Counted from the stretch's first letter, positions 1 to 9,633 are shown. The stretch: DNA of 43,785 bases from Chrysochromulina tobinii (GCA_001275005.1 JWZX01002696.1:1-43785); one strand, 5' to 3'. Notes: generated by a model from the letters alone, not told the origin. Program-made: numbers and translations.

Positions 1-223
1 GGAGGGAGGGACGGGGAGTGAGGGCGGGCGGGACGCGGGAGGGAGGGAGGGATGGGGCCCCGGGATGGGGCGGACCGGCGTACATTTGTGTGCGGTTACA
101 ACTAGTTAGCTCGGGGACCCCTGGACCCTTACCACAGCCATACTCGATCAGCAGCCGGGCCGGGCCGCTTAACGCTCAGCCCCGCTCGGTCGAATTCACA
201 CACGCGTCTGTCGTGTACATGCG
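1..223. other. G-rich 5' window edge, no gene
   Basis: The first 60 bases are a purine-rich run of GGGA/GGGC blocks with enough G-tracts to form G-quadruplexes, followed by ordinary sequence leading to the first ATG at 224. I see no convincing coding exon. The opposite window end is also G-rich, so both edges may lie at low-complexity DNA where an assembly broke; this is inference. Confidence 0.5.
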
Positions 224-802
224 ATGAACACCAACGAGTCTTCATCGCGCCTCTTCATCGTCGCCCTCAGCCTCGCGGGATTGCCGCGCACATTCGCCAC
301 AACGCCGCTGCACGCTGCCGTCGAGCAAAACGACCCGACTGCGGTTCGCACCGCCCTGGCCGATGGCGCCAACATCAACGAGCTCTCCGAAGCCGGCCAG
401 ACGCCCCTCTTGCACGCGGCGGAGGCGGACAAGCTGCGCGCGGCGGCCTCATTGATGAAAATGGGCGCCGACGCGTCCATCCGAGGGCCTACGGCGGATG
501 GCTCGCTGCACCTTCCGCCGATGCACGCGGCCGCTGCCAAGGGCCACGCCAAAATCATCAAGATGCTCCTGCGCTACGAGGTCGATGCCATCGGGGTGGA
601 GTCGGATGGGCTGGCGCCGATCCATCGAGCGAGCCTCGGTGCCGACGCCGGGCATACGGACGCGGTCTTTGCGCTCCTCGACGGCAATGTGCCGCCGGAT
701 CAGCCCACGAGCGATGGGCGGCAACCGATCCAGCTGTCGGGCAATGGCAACACGAGGCAGCTGCTGAACGAGGCGTTGCGGGAGAAGCGAAGGAGAGGAT
801 GA
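224..802 (+). CDS. secretory ankyrin-repeat protein
   Basis: This 192-residue protein starts at a true ATG. Residues 9-25 are hydrophobic (FIVALSLAGLPRTFAT) and look like a signal peptide or membrane anchor. About four ankyrin repeats follow: TPLHAAVEQND near 27, TPLLHAAEADK near 60, PPMHAAAAKGH near 98 and APIHRASLGADAGH near 130. Ankyrin repeats are protein-binding scaffolds, and nothing here points to catalysis. It ends in a basic tail (EKRRRG) and lies 93 bp upstream of the co-oriented sulfotransferase. A secreted or lumenal ankyrin protein also occurs at 31.7-33.2 kb, so the combination may be a local theme. The specific role is unknown; the family assignment is firm and the signal peptide moderately supported. 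Confidence 0.8.
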   Translation: MNTNESSSRLFIVALSLAGLPRTFATTPLHAAVEQNDPTAVRTALADGANINELSEAGQTPLLHAAEADKLRAAASLMKMGADASIRGPTADGSLHLPPMHAAAAKGHAKIIKMLLRYEVDAIGVESDGLAPIHRASLGADAGHTDAVFALLDGNVPPDQPTSDGRQPIQLSGNGNTRQLLNEALREKRRRG

Positions 803-895
803 GGAGAGATTGCGCTGTGTATTTCGTTCCGTTTCGTCCTTCATCGAACCATCAGAGGCTGTGAATGAAAATGGCCCAACACAACGCGACCTGAT

Positions 896-2245
896 ATGGC
901 GAGTCCGTCGTCCGCGCTCCTCCATCCGGCGTGGGTCGTCCCGGCGCGCCGCACCTTCGTCGCCCGGTTTCTCAACGCATTCGTGTGCTGCACGTGGTAC
1001 CTGTGGCCGTCCGCGTTCCGGTCGCCTTCCGTCGCCAAGCTGCGTGCCTTTGCTGGCTTCCCGAAACTGCTCGATCCCTTTGAAGACCGTGACGCCTTCG
1101 ACCTCATGTACGAGCGGCAGTGTGCGCTCGCGCGCGAAGGCGGCTCGGGAAACCACCAGCTGAGCCAGCTGGGCGTGTTCATGGTTGCCATTGCCGTTCT
1201 CGTCAACATCCGAACCCGCAAGGAGATGGCGAGCGCGCCGCCGCCACCTCCGGGGCCGCCTCGCACTCGCGTCTTCATCGGCGGACCCTTTCGCACCGGC
1301 ACCACGCTGTTGCAGCGACTGCTCTCCGTCAACGCTGCCTGCAAGTCCTTCTCGCTGCGCGAGTTCAGAAACCCGATCGCACCCGGCCGCACGCCGATTC
1401 AGGGGCTGCTGAGCATCATCCGGCTGCTTGCGCCGCATTTGCTCTCCATCCACCCGATGGCAATCGACGAGCCCGAGGAATGCATCTTCTTGCTGCACAT
1501 GTCAGTGCCGCTCACTGGCCTCTTCACCGTCGTCGCGCCCGTGTGCGAGTGGCACCAGGAGTTGCTGCCGCACATGCCCACCGCGTACGCGTGCTACTCG
1601 GAGCGGCTCGAGCGTGTGGCGGCGCTGTACGCTTCACCGGCGCAGACGCACCTGATCCTCAAGTGCCCGTGCCACGGCTATTTCATCGACGCTCTGCACG
1701 CGAGTGGCAGCGGCACGAGGGAGCAGCAGCGCCACGGCGAGCGCTACTGCATGCTGCGCACTTATCGGCGCGACCTTGTCTCAGTGGCCGGCTCGCTCGC
1801 CTCGCTCATGCGCGCGATGCACGACGCCGTCTGTGTGTGCGTAGACCTCGCGGCCATCGAGGAGGTGGCCGTGCAGTCGGTCGTGATGCAGCTCGGCCAG
1901 CTGCGGCGCACCAACGAGCTTGCCAAGCAGGATCCGCGCATGCTGGTCATTGACGTCGACTTTGACGATCTGGTCACGAGGCCGTCGCCCACGATCGAAG
2001 CCGTGTGCGGGCTGCTCGGGCTGCCCTTTGACACGCAGTCGACGGCCGCGATCCTGGCCCAGGCAGAGAAGAGCCGCAAGCAAAAGGACCGCTACGCCTC
2101 GTACCACGGCTGGAAATTGCAGGAGCGCTCGATCGCCATGCTCAGGCAGTGCGAGAAGGAGATGGCCACCCTATACGATCCAATCAAGGTGGTGCGCGCG
2201 GGAGATGGAGGGCGAGAATGGTATCGGACGAGGGGGTTCTTCTGA
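896..2245 (+). CDS. sulfotransferase family protein (PAPS-dependent)
   Basis: This 449-residue protein starts at an ATG and matches the broad sulfotransferase family (PF13469 type), which transfers sulfate from PAPS to an acceptor. The PAPS 5'-phosphosulfate loop is GGPFRTGTTLLQRLL at residues 129-143. DEPEECIFL at 191-199 and LILKCPCHGYFIDAL at 253-267 match conserved blocks further in. The 3'-phosphate region is YRRDLVSVAGSL at 290-301, and VDFDDLVTRPSPTIEAVCGL near 355-375 resembles the usual C-terminal block. Hydrophobic stretches near 24-38 and 92-104 could be membrane segments, placing it in the Golgi or ER. The acceptor cannot be read from sequence. The domain is clear and the substrate unknown. 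Confidence 0.88.
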   Translation: MASPSSALLHPAWVVPARRTFVARFLNAFVCCTWYLWPSAFRSPSVAKLRAFAGFPKLLDPFEDRDAFDLMYERQCALAREGGSGNHQLSQLGVFMVAIAVLVNIRTRKEMASAPPPPPGPPRTRVFIGGPFRTGTTLLQRLLSVNAACKSFSLREFRNPIAPGRTPIQGLLSIIRLLAPHLLSIHPMAIDEPEECIFLLHMSVPLTGLFTVVAPVCEWHQELLPHMPTAYACYSERLERVAALYASPAQTHLILKCPCHGYFIDALHASGSGTREQQRHGERYCMLRTYRRDLVSVAGSLASLMRAMHDAVCVCVDLAAIEEVAVQSVVMQLGQLRRTNELAKQDPRMLVIDVDFDDLVTRPSPTIEAVCGLLGLPFDTQSTAAILAQAEKSRKQKDRYASYHGWKLQERSIAMLRQCEKEMATLYDPIKVVRAGDGGREWYRTRGFF

Positions 2246-2311
2246 TTCCCTCTGCAAGCTACTTCTGGCACTAAAAGATGAAAGTTCTGAAGCCCCTTTT
2301 GCACCTGCGGA

Positions 2312-3224
2312 ATGAAGGGAATGCGTCGCCATTCGTTAACCCTGCCGGTAACGGCGCTGCCAGCCTCGCCGCTCGTCGCGTTCAACGCTTCCGGCAGCTC
2401 TCTACAAACAGGGCTGACCCATCTTTTCCGCCGGAAGAGTGACATCGATCGGTCGCCAGCTGCCAGCTTCCGGTCACTCTGCCGCTCTGGCAAGTTCGGC
2501 GGACAGACCTCCGGCAGCGTGCCGGGATTCGTGCAGGCCAATTTCGTCGCGGTACACCAAGAGCACGCCTTCAACTTTTTGCGGCTTCTGCCTTTTGAAT
2601 CCACGAGCGTGTCCGTTGCTCGATGTCACCGCACCCGGCGATTCGGTCCCGCACACGCTCGCACCAGGCGCCGATGTCCGCTCGGATCTGCCCAAGTACC
2701 TCGTGTGGAAAGATGGCGAGGTGGTCGAGGAGCGATCAGACGTGGCCGATATGTGGGGCCATGATACCGTCGGCTTCCTGCTCGGCTGCTCCTTCAGCTG
2801 GGAGCAGCTCTTGGTGGACGCTGGCCTACCTCCGCGGCACATGGAGCAGGGTTGCAACGTGCCCATGTACCGGACATCCGTGTCCAACACGCGCGTCGGG
2901 CCGTTTGGAGGCCACTTGGTGGTCTCGATGCGACCCTACTCGCCCAGAAAGCTTGGCCTCGTCCGTGAAATCACCTCGCGCTATCCCGGCGCGCACGGCG
3001 GGCCGATCCACTGGGGTGATCCGAGCGCGATCGGTGTGTGCATCGACGGCGAACCCGATTTCGGCGACAAGGTCGTCGTCCGAGACGACGAAGTGCCCGT
3101 ATTCTGGGCGTGCGGCGTGACACCGCAGGAGGCCCTCCGCGCGGCGCGCCTTCCTTTTGCGATCACACACGCTCCTGGTCATATGTTCGTCGCGGATTTG
3201 GTCGACAGCGAGCTTGAAGTTTGA
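2312..3224 (+). CDS. DUF1445 putative hydro-lyase / D-glutamate cyclase-type protein, interrupted by a +1 frame break
   Basis: Two overlapping frames together make one family member (PF07286, about 303 residues). The frame from ATG 2312 supplies the N-terminal block: SLCRSGKFGGQTSGSVPGF and VQANFVAVHQEHAFNF. The next frame supplies everything after it: GFCLLNPRACPLLDVTAPGD, GCSFSWEQLL, NVPMYRT, VSMRPYSP, IHWGDPSAIGV, VPVFWACGVTPQEAL and THAPGHMFVADL. Joining them needs one base skipped in the T5 run at 2576-2580, after which family spacing is exact. The family includes bacterial putative hydro-lyases and the mitochondrial D-glutamate cyclase of animals. The Arg/Ser-rich N-terminus could be a mitochondrial targeting signal (inference). 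The break may be a sequence error, an allele defect or a real frameshift. Confidence 0.82.
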
Positions 3225-3459
3225 GGCAAATACTCTGGCGCGCCGCGCGGCGGCAGAGGACCGTCAGTGAAGAAGCAATAATACACCTTAATTTGTACCT
3301 TGAACACTGCTGCTCATCTTCGACTTTAACTTTTCCTTCTCCGTTCTGGTGGGCAAGTATCTGGAAGGGCAACCCTGCTCGCTGCTCTGGACGGTTCGTC
3401 CTCGCCTTGACGTCTAACCGTAACAGCTAACACAGCCGAGCTCTTAACGGCCAACTAAT

Positions 3460-5590
3460 TCAGAAGCGGATGCCCGCTGCCTCGAGCGAGTCGGCGCACT
3501 GCACCGGATGGCGCGCCAGGTAGGCGTGCTGGTGCACCTGCGCGTTCGCGAACTTGGCCGCAAGCGCCTTGGCACGGCGGCAAAGCAGGATCTGTGTGAG
3601 GTCGTACGCGTTGGCGTGCTCGGGCCCGTGCGGCCGCTGCCATAGAAAGGCGCGATGCACGCGTGCGAGCTGGCGCTGCATCTCACACAGCTTGGACTGC
3701 GGCACGGCACGCAGGATGGCTGGCAGCCGCGGGATGTCTGCCTTGGTCAGCATCAGCGCAAATGTCGAGTACGCGTACGGAGTGCCTTCAAGGAGATCTT
3801 CAAAGGGTTGCGTCACGTTGGGCTGGATGATCACGGGCACGCACTGCGTGACGATCGCGAGCGAGAGGCGCCAGCCCCAGCCCCAACCCGAGGGCGCGAG
3901 GCAGAAGCGCGAGGCGCGCAGGTCGCCGAGCGTGAACTTGCCGCCGAGCACGAACTGAGTCTCGTTCCTGTGAAGCTGCTGAATCGCCTGGCGCACCCCC
4001 TGTGAGTACTCGACCCGCCCCATGTTGGACATCGAGCCGCCCATGAAGAGCAGCACCTTGTACGTGGTAAGGCATCGGAAGGACGCCTCGGTGCCGGGCC
4101 GGGGCAGCTTGGCCTCCTCGGCCGCGCCGAGGCTTGCGTCCACGGGCACCACCACGTCCTTGCCCGGCACGTAGCAGTCGAGTTCGAGAGCCTCGTTGCC
4201 GGTTTTGAGCGAGTACGCGTTGTTGTGACGGTTGGGGCCCTTGCGTGGCCACATGAGGCGCTCCTCGAAGCCGAAATAGCCCTCTGACGCGCGGAAGCCC
4301 AGGTATCCGATGATGATCGAGTGCTGCAGCGCCCAGGGCTTCCAGCAGCCCGAGCGGTCGGTCGTGAGGAAGAAGACATGATCGGCGCCCGCGGAGCGGT
4401 TCCAAAAGGGATACTCGTGTTGGAGCTTGCGCTGCGTCTCGCGTAGAAACTGATAAGGGTGCCACAGGTTGCCCGCCATCTGCATCACCATCACCGGCAC
4501 GAAGAAGAGTGCTGCCTCCTCCGGGTCCGCCACGATCGAGTCGCGGCGGCTGTGCAGCTGGGCGGCGAATTTCAGGTTGGCGTAATACTGTCCGCTGCGC
4601 AGCTGGTCGCGCTGGTAGACGGCTTCGAGCGAGTAGTCGGTGGGCAGCGGATAGACGTACATGGGCGCGTACTTGCGCGCGGGTGCATCACTCTGTGCGG
4701 CGGCGCTCGGCGGCTGCGCGAGGGAGCAGTCGAGCCCTCGCCAGCCTCGCTCGCACAGGCAGAAGCGGGCGACGCACGCCCCGTGCCCGGAGCAGCTGTT
4801 GAAGCAGAAGCCCATGTCGACGATCTCGCAGCCAGCACCGCTGTAACCGGCGTGGCAGACGCATGCGGGCGCCGGTGCGATCAGCGCGTCGCGCGGACGC
4901 GGCCCGCTCAGCGGGAAGCGCTCGACCGACCCCTCCTTCCGCTCGCCGAGCGGCATGAGGCAAGTGCCGCGATGTGAGCACGCGGACGGACAGCGCGCAT
5001 TGGGCAGAGGAGAGCCGCCCAGCATGTTGGTCGCACGGCGCAGCGACCGTTTCATACCCTGCGCGCACCGCTGGGGTGGGTCAGGCTTCGCGCACCTCCC
5101 CATCGGAGGCCAAGTGGGCGTGCGGAAGACGACGCTGTCCGTTGTCGCCGGGAAGTCGGAGAGGTTGGCAGTAATCCCTTTCGGACGCACCGACTCATTG
5201 GCCCAGTCCCAGCACAAGGGTGGGTGACGCCGCGCCACGCCGCCCATGCGCCGTTCACAGGCTGTGCGGCACTCGCACGACATGAGGCCTACGAAGGTCA
5301 TGCACGCCATCTCACCCGCCTCGTGCAGCCGGCACGGCCCGAAGTGCAGTTGGCTGCAGTCAACGCCCGAACGGCCAACCTCACAGATGCAGCGGCCCAC
5401 CGAGGTGTCGCAGTAACCTCCGCGCCCGCACGAGGTTGGGCAAGAAATAGGACCGACAAGCGTCATCGATCTCAAGCCCGAAAAGGTCAGCTCTGGGGAA
5501 GCGCGGTTGGAAGTCGTTAGAAGGTGGACCGACGAGCGAGTACTTCCAAGGGGTACCTGTAGCTGTTCGCGCCCGGAAGCAGCGCTCCAT
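3460..5590 (-). CDS. EGF-repeat exostosin (GT47-type) glycosyltransferase
   Basis: The open frame runs from 5610 to the stop at 3460. It carries three Cys-rich EGF-like modules (CPTSCGRGGYCDTSVGRC; CPSACSHRGTC with CVCHAGYSGAGC; CFNSCSGHGACVARFCLC) and then an exostosin domain. That domain begins at MYVYPLP and includes AALFFVPV and the hallmark SRFCLAPSGWGWGW followed by CVPVII. Exostosin-family enzymes are Golgi glycosyltransferases that build heparan- or xyloglucan-like chains. The open frame has no early ATG. A good model starts at ATG 5590, with a 64-nt GT-AG intron at 5556-5493, giving 688 residues. Even this start shows no clear signal anchor, which is odd for a Golgi enzyme, so the 5' end is uncertain. 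The sugar specificity is unknown. Confidence 0.85.
5493..5556 (-). other. predicted 64-nt spliceosomal intron in the exostosin gene
   Basis: On the minus strand the candidate begins GTACCC and contains a branch-point-like CTAAC followed by a short pyrimidine-rich end, CTTCCCCAG. Its length (64 = 3n+1) is exactly what joins the frame of ATG 5590 to the exostosin frame, with a split Glu codon. The match is good, but no transcript data support it here. Confidence 0.5.
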
Positions 5591-5623
5591 CGCCAATGTA
5601 TGAAAGACAAGAGCTTTTGTCTT

Positions 5624-6598
5624 CTACACTCCTGGCCCCACTCCTCTTACTCGACTACGAAAGGCTCCACGCTGCGTGGTCCAGTCCTCATCATCCTCAT
5701 CCTCGTCCACATCTCGAGGCGGCGCAGCCTGCTTGAGCCCAGCAAGGAAATTGTCAATCTGCTCATTGATCGCATCTCCGTCCTCGTCGGATTCGGCCTC
5801 TGCTCGCTCCTTCCCTTGCGGAACCTGCACCGCCACCTCGCCATCCGTGTTCTCGTCGTCGCCGCGACCGTCACCGCCGCCCTGCGCGCCACCCTTTCCA
5901 GGGTTGCTCAGGCTCGGCGACTCGACGAGAACAATAGTGCCTTTCATGCAGGTGACCTCATCGCGTAGGCTCGTCGTGCCGATTGGCAACCGGCTCGTGT
6001 CAAGGATCCAATTCATCCCTGGCCGCAGCAGCGGCGACGGATCGTAGCCATCCACATCCACTTGCAGCATGTGGTTGAGGTCGCCACCGGCTTGAACGCG
6101 GTAGCGGATGCGCCGCCCCGGCTCGACGGTCACGAGCGATGGCACGAAGGCACGGTCCGTGACATTGACCTCGAACACTGGTGGCGGCAACGCCCCGCCC
6201 AGAGTCTGCTGGCGCGCGAGCTGCCGCCCGGGCGGGCCAGCAGAGGCGGCAGTGCCGCCGATGCTGTAGCCGCTGCTCGTGCTACTGCAGCTCCTGGAAG
6301 CAGTCGCCGTTGCTGCAGCTTTGGGCGATGAGGGTGGCATGCTGCCGTCCGAAGAGAATGCTTCCGCGCCGGAGATGGTGCTGCAGGAGGATGCCGCGCT
6401 GCTGGAAGATGGCATGCTGCTGACACTGCTGACACCATGGGCCTTGGCGGCTTGCTCACTTGTGGCTAGGATGCTGACAGCATATGCGGTATTTGCAGCA
6501 GCTAGGCCCTTGGATGCGGCTGCCTGCCGTACGGGTTCCGACCACAGCCTGCCGGGGTCCGGCTCGGCGATAGTTGTAGTGCTACCGCCGGCGCCCAT
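5624..6598 (-). CDS. cupredoxin-like domain protein with N-myristoylation-like start
   Basis: This 324-residue protein starts at a true ATG with MGAGGS, a good N-myristoylation pattern. Residues 1-140 are Ser/Ala-rich and low in complexity. Residues 141-226 form a compact beta-type segment (VFEVNVTDRAFVPSLVTVEP, then NHMLQV, then EVTCMKGTIVLV) like the F-x-P, H and C-G-T-I blocks of cupredoxins, small copper proteins of electron transfer. Possible copper ligands are His176, Cys217 and Met218; the second His is not evident. The C-terminus is acidic (EDGDAINEQIDNFLAGLK, then a D/E-rich stretch). The stop is 34 bp from the next gene's candidate ATG. Copper binding and membrane anchoring are inferences. 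Confidence 0.6.
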   Translation of the reverse strand: MGAGGSTTTIAEPDPGRLWSEPVRQAAASKGLAAANTAYAVSILATSEQAAKAHGVSSVSSMPSSSSAASSCSTISGAEAFSSDGSMPPSSPKAAATATASRSCSSTSSGYSIGGTAASAGPPGRQLARQQTLGGALPPPVFEVNVTDRAFVPSLVTVEPGRRIRYRVQAGGDLNHMLQVDVDGYDPSPLLRPGMNWILDTSRLPIGTTSLRDEVTCMKGTIVLVESPSLSNPGKGGAQGGGDGRGDDENTDGEVAVQVPQGKERAEAESDEDGDAINEQIDNFLAGLKQAAPPRDVDEDEDDEDWTTQRGAFRSRVRGVGPGV

Positions 6599-6943
6599 TC
6601 AAGAGGACGGGCGGGCGGCGGTGATTATGGACAAGAAGCAGCGCGGGCGCGGGCGGCGGTGATGATTGGATGGCCGGTTTTTGTAGGCACAAACACATGG
6701 GTGTGTGAACAGTGTGTGAACCTGTTTCACTGCATACTTCAGCATGGCGTGTGACATGTGTGAATGAAATGGCTTCAGGTTTCACCTCCGCGTTTTTGCT
6801 CCGCGTCGACGTCGAGACGGCACTGTGTGTCGGACAAAACGCGCGAGCCGACGACCGTCGCCGCTGACCATCGTTTGACAGAGCCGTCCATCGAGAGACA
6901 GGGCCCGTCAAAAGGCAGAGCTCGCTAGACGGCATATCGTGCA
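6599..6943. promoter_or_regulatory. divergent intergenic region of cupredoxin-like gene and CstF50
   Basis: This 345-bp gap separates two divergent ATGs. It contains GTGTGAACAG at 6703-6712 and a second GTGTGAAC (6714-6721) running into CTGTTTCAC, so TGTGAAC recurs with a near-inverted copy. Related motifs sit upstream of other genes in this window. No TATA box or small RNA gene is evident. A shared bidirectional promoter is inferred from spacing. Confidence 0.4.
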
Positions 6944-8155
6944 ATGGACCGCGCCGCTCTGTACAAGCTCGTCGTGGCGCAGCTCGCGGACGATGGCTAC
7001 CACGGCGCCGCGCAGGCCGTGTCGCAGGCGACCGGCACGCCTGGTCCGTCGGTGCTTTCACTGCCCTCGCACGCACTGCACGGCCTGCTCAGCGGCAGCC
7101 CGAAGGTCGACGCGCTCGCTCCGGCCGTGTCGCTCTTGCGCAGCCCGGCAGTTGCGCCGTACCGGCCTCGCATGGCAGAGAGCGTCGGCGCGCACCGCGC
7201 CGTCGTGCGCTTTAGCGCTGACGGCAAGCAGCTCGCGGTGGGCACTTCGGACGGACTGGTGCACGTGCTCGACGCGGACGCGCTGCTGGCGGGCAAGGGA
7301 TCGGCTGAGAGTGCGATGCGCCGCTTCACGGACCATGCGGCTGCGGTCAACGACCTTGACTACCACCCGTCGGGCAAGCAGCTCGTGTCCGCATCCGACG
7401 ACAACAACCTGCACTTCTACGACGTGGCATCAGCGACCGCGCACAGCGTGCCGCTTCGCACGTGCACGGACACGCACCCGGTGCGTTCGGCGGCCTTTCA
7501 CCCAAAAGGAGATCACCTGCTCGTGGCGACCTCTCATGCGGCGCTCCACCTGTACGACATCGCCACGTTCCGCTGCTTCCTCTCCCCGGACGGCCAGCAC
7601 CATCAGCATCCGCTCACCGAGGCGCGCTGGGCCGCCGACGGTGCGTGCTTCGCGTCGTGCGCGGCGGGTGAGGTCAAGATATGGGACGGTGGCACGTGTC
7701 GATGCCTCACGACACTCCACCGGCCACACGGCGGCACGTCCGTCGGCTCGGTGCGCTTCTCGCGCTCGGGCCGCTATTTGCTCACGAGCGGCGCGGACTC
7801 GGCGGTCAACCTGTGGGACGTACGCATGCTCCGGGGTGGGGGCGGCGGCGGCGGCGCCAAAGGCGGCGGTGGCGTCGGTCCTGCGCCCTTGCGCGTCTTT
7901 GAGGGGGCCTCGCAGTCGGCGGCGCGGCGCGTGGCCGCCTTCTCTCACGACGAGGCGCTCGTGCTCTCAGCCGACGAGACGACGGGCGCGGTCGTGCTCT
8001 GGTCGTCGACGACCGCCGAGCCTGCCGGTCGCTGCCTCGGTCACACGCGCCCCGTCTTCAGCCTCGCGCACGCGCCCACTTGCGCCGCGTTCGTGAGCAC
8101 GGACGAGGAGGGAGCGCTGCGCGTGTGGGCGCCGGGCGCGGTGCCGGGCCGGTGA
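6944..8155 (+). CDS. CSTF1: cleavage stimulation factor subunit 1 (CstF50), WD40 protein
   Basis: This 403-residue protein starts at an ATG and aligns along its length with CstF50. The N-terminal homodimerisation helix pair is present (ALYKLVVAQLADDGYHGAA), followed by about six WD40 repeats. Family-typical blocks include LVHVLDADALLAGK, AAVNDLDYHPSGKQLVSASD, DTHPVRSAAFHPKGDHLLVA, LHLYDIATFRCFLSPDGQHH, EVKIWDGGTCRCLTTLHRPH and GADSAVNLWDVRMLRG. CstF50 acts in the nucleus as part of the cleavage stimulation factor that promotes pre-mRNA 3' cleavage and polyadenylation. A Gly run (GGGGGGG near residue 300) and GAKGGGGV form a lineage-specific insertion between blades. Length is close to the animal protein (about 430). 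Identification is confident. Confidence 0.92.
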   Translation: MDRAALYKLVVAQLADDGYHGAAQAVSQATGTPGPSVLSLPSHALHGLLSGSPKVDALAPAVSLLRSPAVAPYRPRMAESVGAHRAVVRFSADGKQLAVGTSDGLVHVLDADALLAGKGSAESAMRRFTDHAAAVNDLDYHPSGKQLVSASDDNNLHFYDVASATAHSVPLRTCTDTHPVRSAAFHPKGDHLLVATSHAALHLYDIATFRCFLSPDGQHHQHPLTEARWAADGACFASCAAGEVKIWDGGTCRCLTTLHRPHGGTSVGSVRFSRSGRYLLTSGADSAVNLWDVRMLRGGGGGGGAKGGGGVGPAPLRVFEGASQSAARRVAAFSHDEALVLSADETTGAVVLWSSTTAEPAGRCLGHTRPVFSLAHAPTCAAFVSTDEEGALRVWAPGAVPGR

Positions 8156-8903
8156 AGTGAAAACCGATCTAAACATCTATACACCCGACACGCGGCCGGA
8201 CTCACTCTATAGAAATAGATACGTACGTATCGAAGGCGCTCTGGACGGTCACTCTGACCGACCCATAGCATTTCGACGCGGGCACGCGCGCCGGCGGCAG
8301 GGGGTCGGGTCGCACGGCAACACGTCGGCGCATCGATCGTGCCGCCGGGGGCGGGGGGTCGAACGGTAGCCGGACGAGCGGGAGCGGGGACAAAGAATTG
8401 CGATTTGGAGCGGGGGGACGCCGGCGGGGCGACCAGAGTACCGTGAACTATTTCTATTATCCGATCCACGACCGCTTCTCCCGCCGCGCCGCCCGCGCCG
8501 CGCCGCGTAGCGACCGGCGGTAAAGGTACAAGCGGCACATCCCGCCTGGCTATACGAAACGAAACGAAATCGAGAACCGCGTCTGACATGGTATGATTCG
8601 TCTGCTAAGCCGCGTCTGACATCGGAGGTACAGCCGTATCCCCAAATCGCTCATTCTGAACCTCAACCCGTTCAGTGATTGGGCGCGGCGTGGCTGTAGG
8701 CTGCCAAGGGCCACCGCGTGTGGAGAGTGGGACTGCTAGACTGCCTGCGCCCACGACAATGCTCTCCCGGGCCGCACCCGTAGCGCTGTGTTGGGCTTGC
8801 GAGACGCTTCCATCGACGCTGCCCTGCTGACTGCTCACGCAATCGAAGACCCTCACCACCCCCGACTGGAACTCAACCTTTCGAGGGTCTGATGGAATTC
8901 AGA
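8156..8903. other. intergenic region with palindromes, no confident gene
   Basis: This 748-bp stretch lies between CstF50 (+) and the possible tail of the DYRK gene (-). It contains a perfect 14-bp palindrome at 8218-8231, preceded by a small inverted repeat TCTAT-AGAA-ATAGA at 8206-8219, and a CGAAACGAAACGAAA run near 8555-8569. Open frames here (for example minus 8605-8859) begin at non-ATG codons and show no domain or motif; I do not annotate them as genes. Confidence 0.5.
8218..8231. repeat. perfect 14-bp palindrome
   Basis: GATACGTACGTATC reads the same on both strands and lies 63 bp after the CstF50 stop. A similar odd palindrome, ATACGA-T-TCGTAT, lies after the aldo-keto reductase stop (36523-36535). 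Either could be a 3'-end hairpin or a dimeric protein site. Confidence 0.6.
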
Positions 8904-9633
8904 TCAGCATTTCTTGCGCCACCGTTGCGAGCTTTTCGGGAAAGGCGAGCGCTCGGCGGTGGCGTCGTCCGCAATCTCGCCCTGAATCTCGCCCCCAGGA
9001 TCACGCGGGCCTCCGTGAGACTCGTCCTCGTCGTCAACGGACCCTCCTTGACGCGAGTTGAGTCCGTGGACGCCCGTTGACCCCTTCAAGTCCGTGGACC
9101 CACCGGGCTCGGTCACGCCAACAGGCTCCGCCGCCGAAGAGATGATGCGCCGTGACCATCCAAAGGCCGTGCCAGACGCGTCGCGGAGGTCTGCAGTGCT
9201 ACTGACTAGGAGCGGCTTTTTCGTACTGTACCGGTAATCGGCAGCGCCAGACGCCTCGGGCTTGACCACCGTGCAGCCCTCCGCGGAGTAGACGACGCGA
9301 GTCTGGACGGACAGCGGCATGATGGGCGTGGCTGGCTGCGAGCACCCGCCAGCTTGCACTGGTATTGGGCTCGTTCGGCCCGAAGCTCCCTGTGAAGCTC
9401 CCTGGGAATCACCCTGTGCATCCCCCTCTGGGCTGGAGAGGGAGGGAGGGTCATTCGGCTCTGGCCCAATGGCCCGGCAGCTCGGGCGGTGACTCGTGTG
9501 GAGCTCGGCACCCGACACGACGCCAGGCATGATGCTTCCAGATGGGACCTTGGCGAGGAAGCGCGTGAAGCGAGAGCGCCACTCATGCGAGCGGCTACCA
9601 TCGCCCTGGACCCGAAGGGCCGCCCCGAAGTCC
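8904..9633 (-). other. open frame, possible C-terminal tail of the DYRK kinase
   Basis: On the minus strand an open frame with no ATG start runs from 9749 to the stop at 8904 and overlaps the 3' end of the kinase frame. Relative to the kinase frame it is shifted +1. Skipping one base near the Gly-rich CGGCGGCCCAGG would continue the kinase as GGQAAATHGPVVPEDFGAAL and on for about 250 residues of Ser/Gly-rich tail, ending RWRKKC. A splice junction is the other route. The sequence has no recognised domain, so this may equally be 3' UTR. Low confidence. Confidence 0.3.

Noticed and set aside
449-1498. 349-residue minus-strand frame across the ankyrin and sulfotransferase genes
   Set aside because: Both plus-strand genes have clear family motifs; this frame has none and spans two genes.
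6939-8096. 385-residue frame overlapping CstF50
   Set aside because: Arg/Ser-rich shadow of the WD40 gene in another frame.
8041-8589. 182-residue minus-strand frame after CstF50
   Set aside because: It overlaps the CstF50 3' end and shows no domain, signal or repeat.
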